In this document: in pieces, positions 5,135 to 9,253 of the stretch
How the letters are laid out: each line of letters begins with the position of its first letter
Numbering within the stretch: position 1 is the first letter of the stretch
NCBI GenBank assembly: GCA_017958705.1
Contig: JAGDCE010000269.1
Coordinates: 1 to 9,253, forward strand
Direction of reading: 5' to 3'
Source of the DNA: Clostridia bacterium
GTDB taxonomy: Bacteria > Bacillota > Clostridia > Oscillospirales > CAG-272
Length of the DNA stretch: 9,253 bases
Notes under the pieces: model-generated
Told to the model about the DNA's origin: nothing
The model's input: only the letters and a program-made list of their open reading frames with translations
Database searches by the model: none
Program-made: the position numbers and the translations under genes

Positions 5135-6007
5135 ATGATCTGGTTCGATAAATGCAATCCCTTCCCGGTACTGATATATTACGTCGCAGTTACGGCGCTT
5201 TCCGCGGTGTTCAACAATCCGTATTACACCGCGGCGCTGCTCGTGTCGGCGGTCGCGGCGTTCGTCATGTGCCGCGGAAGGCTGCGCGCGGCGCTGTCTT
5301 TCTGCGTCGTGTTCCTTCTGACGTTCATCGTCAACCCGATTCTGTCTAAAAAAGGCGCGACGCCGCTGCTGTTTTTCGGCGACTCTCCGGTCACGCTCGA
5401 GGCGATAGTGTACGGACTGAATTCGGCGGCGCTCATCACCGCTGTCATGTTCTTATTCTACGTATTCACGAAGACCGTGGATTCCGAAAAACTGCTCTAT
5501 CTGCTCTCTCCGTTTTCCGCCGCCGCAGCGATGACGGTATCCGCGGTCCTTCGCTTCGCTCCGCTGTACGTGCGGCAGTCCAAGGTCATATCGGATCAGC
5601 AGAAGGCGCTCGGATTTCAGGGAGGTCAGAGCATACCGGCGCGGCTGAAATCGGGCGCGCGCGTGTTCTCCGCTCTTTCGACGTGGGCGCTCGAGAACGG
5701 GATCACGGCGGCGGATTCCATGGCGTGCCGCGGATACGGCACCGGGAAACGCTCGTTTTACTCGTTCTTCCCGTTCAAACCGTCCGACCGCGTTTTCATC
5801 GCCGCCGAGCTTTTACTCACGGCGCTCTGCGCCGTACCGGCGATAATCGCCGACTGCGCTTTCAACTATTATCCCAACATCGAACCGCCGGCGGTGAGCG
5901 TCTGGCTCATCATATCTTTCACGGCGTTTTCACTGCTTTCGTTTTTACCCGTTATTTTTGAGATCACGGACAGGATAAAATGGAAATACTTACTGCAAAA
6001 GATCTGA
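5135..6007 (+). CDS. ecfT: ECF transporter transmembrane component EcfT
   Basis: The product is a 290-residue EcfT-family (CbiQ-like) membrane protein, which couples the ATPases to the substrate-binding S component in energy-coupling factor importers. Hydrophobic segments cover about residues 11-45, 52-70, 95-112, 125-142, 220-242 and 253-275. The long cytoplasmic helices (about 143-210) carry the two coupling motifs that contact the ATPases. The second is normal (ACRGYG, 197-202). The first reads KALGF (157-161), so the usual arginine of the Ala-Arg-Gly motif is a leucine. CGGAG at 5123-5127 supports the ATG, which lies two bases after the previous stop. The 3' end overlaps the ATPase gene by 28 bases. 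The locus lacks the cbiM/cbiN-type genes of cobalt uptake, and the separate S component downstream fits a vitamin-type ECF system. Confidence 0.9.
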   Translation: MIWFDKCNPFPVLIYYVAVTALSAVFNNPYYTAALLVSAVAAFVMCRGRLRAALSFCVVFLLTFIVNPILSKKGATPLLFFGDSPVTLEAIVYGLNSAALITAVMFLFYVFTKTVDSEKLLYLLSPFSAAAAMTVSAVLRFAPLYVRQSKVISDQQKALGFQGGQSIPARLKSGARVFSALSTWALENGITAADSMACRGYGTGKRSFYSFFPFKPSDRVFIAAELLLTALCAVPAIIADCAFNYYPNIEPPAVSVWLIISFTAFSLLSFLPVIFEITDRIKWKYLLQKI

Positions 6008-7527
6008 GTTTCACATACGCAAGATCAGATATACCGGCGCTTTCCGGCGTGTCGTTCTCCGTGTCCGAAGGGCAGTTCGTAACGGTCTGCGGACCGACGG
6101 GCGGAGGCAAGAGCACGCTGCTCCGGCTGATCAAAAAAGAGATGACGCCCGCCGGGACAACAAACGGCGAGCTGCTTTTCCGCGGCGTGCCCGTCGCGGA
6201 GCTTTCCCTGCGGCAGAGCGCCGAATCTATCGGCTTCGTCGTACAGCGGCCCGAGGAGCAGATCGTCTCCGACCGCGTGGGCGGAGAGCTCCTTTTCGGC
6301 GCGCAGAGCCTCGGATACGACCGCGAGCGCGCGATGCGCCGCGCCGCCGAGATCGCCGATCTGTTCAGCTTCACGGGGCGTTTTTCTGATCGCACCTCCG
6401 AGCTGTCCGGCGGCAGGAAGCAGCTGTTAACGCTGGCGTCGACGCTTCTGACGTCGCCGTCGCTTCTGCTGCTCGACGAGCCGACGTCAAGGCTCGATCC
6501 CGTCGCCTCCGCGGATCTGATCTCGATGCTCGTAAGGATCAACCGCGAGCTCGGCGTGACGGTGATCGTCGCCGAGCACGACACCTCGCGTCTGCTTTCC
6601 GTTTCCGACGCCGTGATGTTCATGGAGGGCGGTAAAATAACCGCGTTCGGTCCGCCGGAAGAAGTACTTTCCGAAAGACCGTCAGACGCGGTGCTGTCCG
6701 ATATGCCCGCGCCCGTCAGGCTGTTCTTCGATACCGGCGTACAGGGGACTTGTCCGCTCGACGTCAAAGCCGGCAGACGCGTGTTTTCCGGATACACCGA
6801 GTCAAAACCGGACGGAGAGCGAAAATCCGGCGATCCGGCGCTTCAGATCGAGCACGTTTATTACCGGTACGACCGTGGCGGCAGCGACGTGCTGCGCGAC
6901 GCGTCGCTTACGGTAAAACGCGGCGAGATCCGCTTCATCTTCGGCGGCAACGGCTGCGGCAAGAGCACGCTTCTGCACTGTGCCGCCGGGCTTTACAAGC
7001 CTTATTCAGGAAAAGTGAGGCTTTTCGGCAGAAAACCGTCCGAATACGGCGACGGCGAGCTTTACGGCGGCTGCCTTTCCCTGCTCTGTCAGGACGTCAG
7101 CGGCGCGTTCACGTACGAGACCGTCGGCGATCAGTTCCGCGGCGCGGATCTGTCCGGGCTGCCGTTTGACATGACGTCTCTGTTCGGCCGCCATCCGTAC
7201 GACCTTTCCGGCGGCGAGATCCAGATCGCGGCGCTCTGCCTGGCTCTTTTGTCACATCCGCGGCTTCTGCTGCTCGACGAGCCGACGAAGGGCATGGACG
7301 CATCTTTAAAAAAGAAGTTTTCGGAAGCGCTGTCGTCTCTTGCGTCGGCCGGGGTCGCGATCGTGATCGTGTCGCACGACACGGAGCTTGCGGCGCAGTG
7401 CGCCGATACGTGCAGCATGATGTTTGACGGCGGCATAGTCTGCACGGCGCCGACGAACGAGTTCATGCGCGGCAACGCATTTTACACGACGGACGTCTGC
7501 CGGATGACCGGAGGCGGCGCGATATGA
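5980..7527 (+). CDS. ecfA: Fused double ATP-binding protein of the ECF transporter (EcfA-EcfA')
   Basis: The 515-residue product holds two complete ABC nucleotide-binding domains in one chain. Domain 1 has Walker A GPTGGGKST (38-46), Q-loop Gln89, signature LSGGR (142-146), Walker B LLLLDEP with Asp166 and Glu167, and switch His200. Domain 2 has Walker A GGNGCGKST (322-330), Q-loop Gln371, signature LSGGE (409-413), Walker B with Asp433 and Glu434, and switch His466. The catalytic residues of both sites are present, so both should hydrolyse ATP. A low-complexity linker of about 30 residues (256-286) joins the halves. Other ECF systems use two separate ATPases, EcfA1 and EcfA2; fused forms are also known. 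AGGAT at 5972-5976 lies inside the end of ecfT. The stop overlaps the next start as ATGA. Confidence 0.93.
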   Translation: MEILTAKDLSFTYARSDIPALSGVSFSVSEGQFVTVCGPTGGGKSTLLRLIKKEMTPAGTTNGELLFRGVPVAELSLRQSAESIGFVVQRPEEQIVSDRVGGELLFGAQSLGYDRERAMRRAAEIADLFSFTGRFSDRTSELSGGRKQLLTLASTLLTSPSLLLLDEPTSRLDPVASADLISMLVRINRELGVTVIVAEHDTSRLLSVSDAVMFMEGGKITAFGPPEEVLSERPSDAVLSDMPAPVRLFFDTGVQGTCPLDVKAGRRVFSGYTESKPDGERKSGDPALQIEHVYYRYDRGGSDVLRDASLTVKRGEIRFIFGGNGCGKSTLLHCAAGLYKPYSGKVRLFGRKPSEYGDGELYGGCLSLLCQDVSGAFTYETVGDQFRGADLSGLPFDMTSLFGRHPYDLSGGEIQIAALCLALLSHPRLLLLDEPTKGMDASLKKKFSEALSSLASAGVAIVIVSHDTELAAQCADTCSMMFDGGIVCTAPTNEFMRGNAFYTTDVCRMTGGGAI

Positions 7528-8210
7528 GAGTCATAGAAAGCGAAAAAGCGCGCACGGCAATAAAGATCGCCGTGCCCGCGATCCTCACCGGCGCCGCGCT
7601 CGCCTGTGCGTTTTTCGCGTCGGACGGGCGGAAATACGTGGTGATAACGGTGATCTGCGCGCTGCTCGCGCTGCTTCTGTTCGCCGCGGGATTCGATCGC
7701 AGACGGATAGGCTCGCGGCGGCTCGTGCTCGGCGCGGTGTTCGCCGCGCTGGCGGTCGCCGGCAGATTTATACCGCTGCTCAAACCGCTGACGGCGCTCG
7801 TGATAATATCGGGCGTCTATACCGGCGCGGAAACCGGATTTCTCGTCGGCGCGACGGCGGTGCTCGTGTCTAACGTCTGGTTCGGCAACGGTCCGTGGAC
7901 GCCGATGCAGATGGTAAGTCTCGGGCTGATCGGATTTTTCGCCGGCATCCTGTCGCCGCTTCTGAAAAAAGGTCTTGCGCCGATGCTGATATACGGCGCC
8001 GTCAGCGGCGTGTTCTACTCGATGTTCATGGACATCTGGACAGTCGCGTCGGCGACGGGGTCGGTGAGCCTCGCCGAATACGGCGACGCGCTGTATCACG
8101 CCGCGCCGTTCACCGTATCGTACGCTCTGGCAAACGTTCTTTATCTGTTTCTGCTCGCGCCGCCTTTCGGAAGAAAGCTTCAGCGGATAGCCGACAAATA
8201 CGGCCTGTGA
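7524..8210 (+). CDS. ECF transporter S component, probably for cobalamin
   Basis: This 228-residue, very hydrophobic protein should bind the substrate within the membrane for the ECF importer. Two N-terminal helices (about 12-31 and 38-56) and a basic stretch (DRRRIGSRR, 58-66) precede a six-helix S-component core from about 67 to 213. The first core helix carries A71, A75 and A79 in the AxxxA pattern that S components use to dock on EcfT. GFLVGATAVLVSNVWFGNGP (105-124) followed by WTPMQM is characteristic of a Firmicutes ECF S-component family found beside fused ATPases. Vitamin specificity cannot be read from these motifs. Cobalamin (as for CbrT-type S components) is inferred from the riboswitch-like leader and the intrinsic-factor-like genes upstream. 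Its ATG overlaps the ecfA stop, and it is the last gene of the operon. Confidence 0.85.
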   Translation: MRVIESEKARTAIKIAVPAILTGAALACAFFASDGRKYVVITVICALLALLLFAAGFDRRRIGSRRLVLGAVFAALAVAGRFIPLLKPLTALVIISGVYTGAETGFLVGATAVLVSNVWFGNGPWTPMQMVSLGLIGFFAGILSPLLKKGLAPMLIYGAVSGVFYSMFMDIWTVASATGSVSLAEYGDALYHAAPFTVSYALANVLYLFLLAPPFGRKLQRIADKYGL

Positions 8211-8239
8211 CCGGACTTCAGTCCGGTCCTTTCTTTTTT
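8210..8239 (+). terminator. Intrinsic terminator closing the transport operon
   Basis: ACCGGAC (8210-8216) and GTCCGGT (8221-8227) form a perfect seven-pair stem around a TTCA loop, followed by the T-rich tail CCTTTCTTTTTT. The first stem base is the last base of the S-component stop codon, so the gene and the terminator directly abut. Confidence 0.93.
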
Positions 8240-8280
8240 GCGTGCGTGAGATATATTTTAAATAATTTACGAAATCCGGC

Positions 8281-8308
8281 TTGATTTTTCTTTGTGTATC
8301 GTTATAAT
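8281..8308 (+). promoter_or_regulatory. Probable sigma-A promoter of the DUF512 gene
   Basis: TATAAT (8303-8308) is a perfect -10. TTGATT (8281-8286) is a fair -35 with a 16-base spacer. Transcription would start near 8315, about 24 bases before the ATG at 8339. It lies just after the terminator at 8210-8239, so the gene downstream is a separate transcription unit. Confidence 0.8.
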
Positions 8309-8338
8309 AGTATGATAAGAAAGTATGCGGAGGGAAAA

Positions 8339-9253
8339 ATGGTCACGGTAACGTCCGTCTGCGGCGGCTCGCCGGCAGAGAAAGCCGGGATACTGCCGGG
8401 GGATATTCTGCTCTCGATAAACGGTCACGACATAAACGACGTGCTCGATTACCGGTTCTATATAACCGAGCCCTCTCTTTCCGTACTTTTGCACAGAGGC
8501 CCGGAGCTTTTGACTGTCGGCATCGAAAAAGACGAATACGATGATCCCGGGCTCGAATTTCAGACGTATCTGATGGATGAAAAGCACAGATGCAGAAACG
8601 CCTGCATTTTCTGTTTCATAGATCAGATGCCGCCCGGATGCCGAGACTCGCTTTATTTCAAGGACGACGACGACCGTCTGTCGTTTTTGCAGGGAAACTA
8701 CATCACAACGACCAATCTGTCGGACGAAGAGATCGACCGTATCTGCCGGATGCATCTGTCGCCGATAAACATCTCCGTACATACGACGGATCCCGAGCTG
8801 CGCGTGTTCATGATGAAGAACAAAAACGCGGGAAAGGTGATGTCGATAATGCGCAGATTCGCCGACGCCGGCATCACGATGAACGGGCAGATAGTGCTGT
8901 GCAAGGACATCAACGACGGCGCGGCGCTCGACGCGAGCATGCGTGATCTCGAGTCGCTGTTCCCCGCGATGCAGAGCGTGTCGATAGTGCCGTGCGGACT
9001 TACCGCGCACAGGGAAAATCTGTATCATATAGAGCCGTTCACGCCGGAGGACTGCCGCGCGGTGATAAAGCAGATAGAGAGTTTTTCTTCAAAATGCCTG
9101 AAAAAGCACGGCAGCCGCATATTCTTCGCGGCGGACGAATTCTATCTGAAGGGCGGCGTGAAGCTGCATAAGGCGTCTTATTACGAGGGTTATCCTCAGT
9201 ATGAAAACGGCGTCGGCATGGTCGCCTGCATGTATGACGAACTGCCGTACGAG
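8339..9253 (+). CDS. PDZ-radical SAM-DUF512 protein, 3' end missing
   Basis: Reading from the ATG at 8339, the frame stays open for 305 codons to the right edge. GGAGGG at 8329-8334 is an excellent ribosome site. Residues 1-60 resemble a PDZ domain (GGSPAEKAGILPGDILLSIN, 9-28). Cys85, Cys89 and Cys92 in CRNACIFCFIDQMP give the CxxxCxxC pattern that binds the radical SAM [4Fe-4S] cluster. The following sequence (GNYITTTNLSDEEIDRI, SPINISVHTT, NGQIVLCKDIND) is typical of the DUF512 radical SAM family common in Clostridia, often seen near the GTPase gene der. Its reaction is not established. SIVPCGLTAHRENLY (215-229) lies at the junction to the DUF512 region, which is cut by the window edge; full family members run to about 430-450 residues. 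It is not part of the transport operon. Confidence 0.92.
   Translation, partial: MVTVTSVCGGSPAEKAGILPGDILLSINGHDINDVLDYRFYITEPSLSVLLHRGPELLTVGIEKDEYDDPGLEFQTYLMDEKHRCRNACIFCFIDQMPPGCRDSLYFKDDDDRLSFLQGNYITTTNLSDEEIDRICRMHLSPINISVHTTDPELRVFMMKNKNAGKVMSIMRRFADAGITMNGQIVLCKDINDGAALDASMRDLESLFPAMQSVSIVPCGLTAHRENLYHIEPFTPEDCRAVIKQIESFSSKCLKKHGSRIFFAADEFYLKGGVKLHKASYYEGYPQYENGVGMVACMYDELPYE

Noticed and set aside
5964..6797. Leftward open frame (277 codons) opposite the ATPase gene
   Set aside because: Serine-rich translation typical of an antisense shadow in a GC-rich genome. The rightward frame holds all ABC ATPase motifs.
1..9253. CRISPR arrays, insertion sequences, tRNA or rRNA genes
   Set aside because: I found no regularly spaced repeats, transposase-like frames with terminal repeats, or recognisable tRNA or rRNA motifs.

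Overview
The window looks like chromosome of an endospore-forming, GC-rich member of the Clostridia (Firmicutes). The evidence is a complete spoIIA operon, a yceD-rpmF pair, ECF-type vitamin transport, purine-rich Shine-Dalgarno sites and many overlapping start/stop codons. I cannot assign a genus. Apart from one doubtful leftward fragment at the left edge, all genes run left to right.

Layout: (1) 1-209, a non-coding leader with a possible leftward gene start and a perfect 15-bp palindrome. (2) 210-1751, spoIIAA-spoIIAB-sigF, the anti-anti-sigma/anti-sigma/sigma module of the forespore. (3) 1797-2602, a strong sigma-A-type promoter, then yceD (DUF177) and rpmF (ribosomal protein L32), closed by a terminator. 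(4) 2616-2884, a cobalamin-riboswitch-like leader whose outer helices P1 and P2 can be drawn base by base, ending in an intrinsic terminator just before the next gene. (5) 2909-8210, a tightly packed five-gene operon: a membrane-anchored DUF4430 protein, a larger surface protein with a terpene-cyclase-like alpha/alpha domain plus a DUF4430 domain, EcfT, a double-ATPase EcfA fusion, and an ECF S component. A terminator closes it. (6) 8281-9253, a promoter and the 5' part of a PDZ/radical SAM/DUF512 protein that runs off the right edge.

The most interesting region is 2616-8210. Human intrinsic factor and transcobalamin consist of an alpha6/alpha6 barrel and a small beta domain that together enclose cobalamin. 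The 477-residue protein at 3699-5132 appears to have the same two domains in the same order. Here two transmembrane helices with a basic cytoplasmic turn separate them, so both halves should sit outside the cell. A second protein carries a lone beta-type domain on a single membrane anchor. With the riboswitch-like leader and a complete ECF transporter, this reads as a B12 (corrinoid) capture-and-import system with intrinsic-factor-like surface receptors. The substrate assignment is inferred from the leader and domain architecture and has not been shown.
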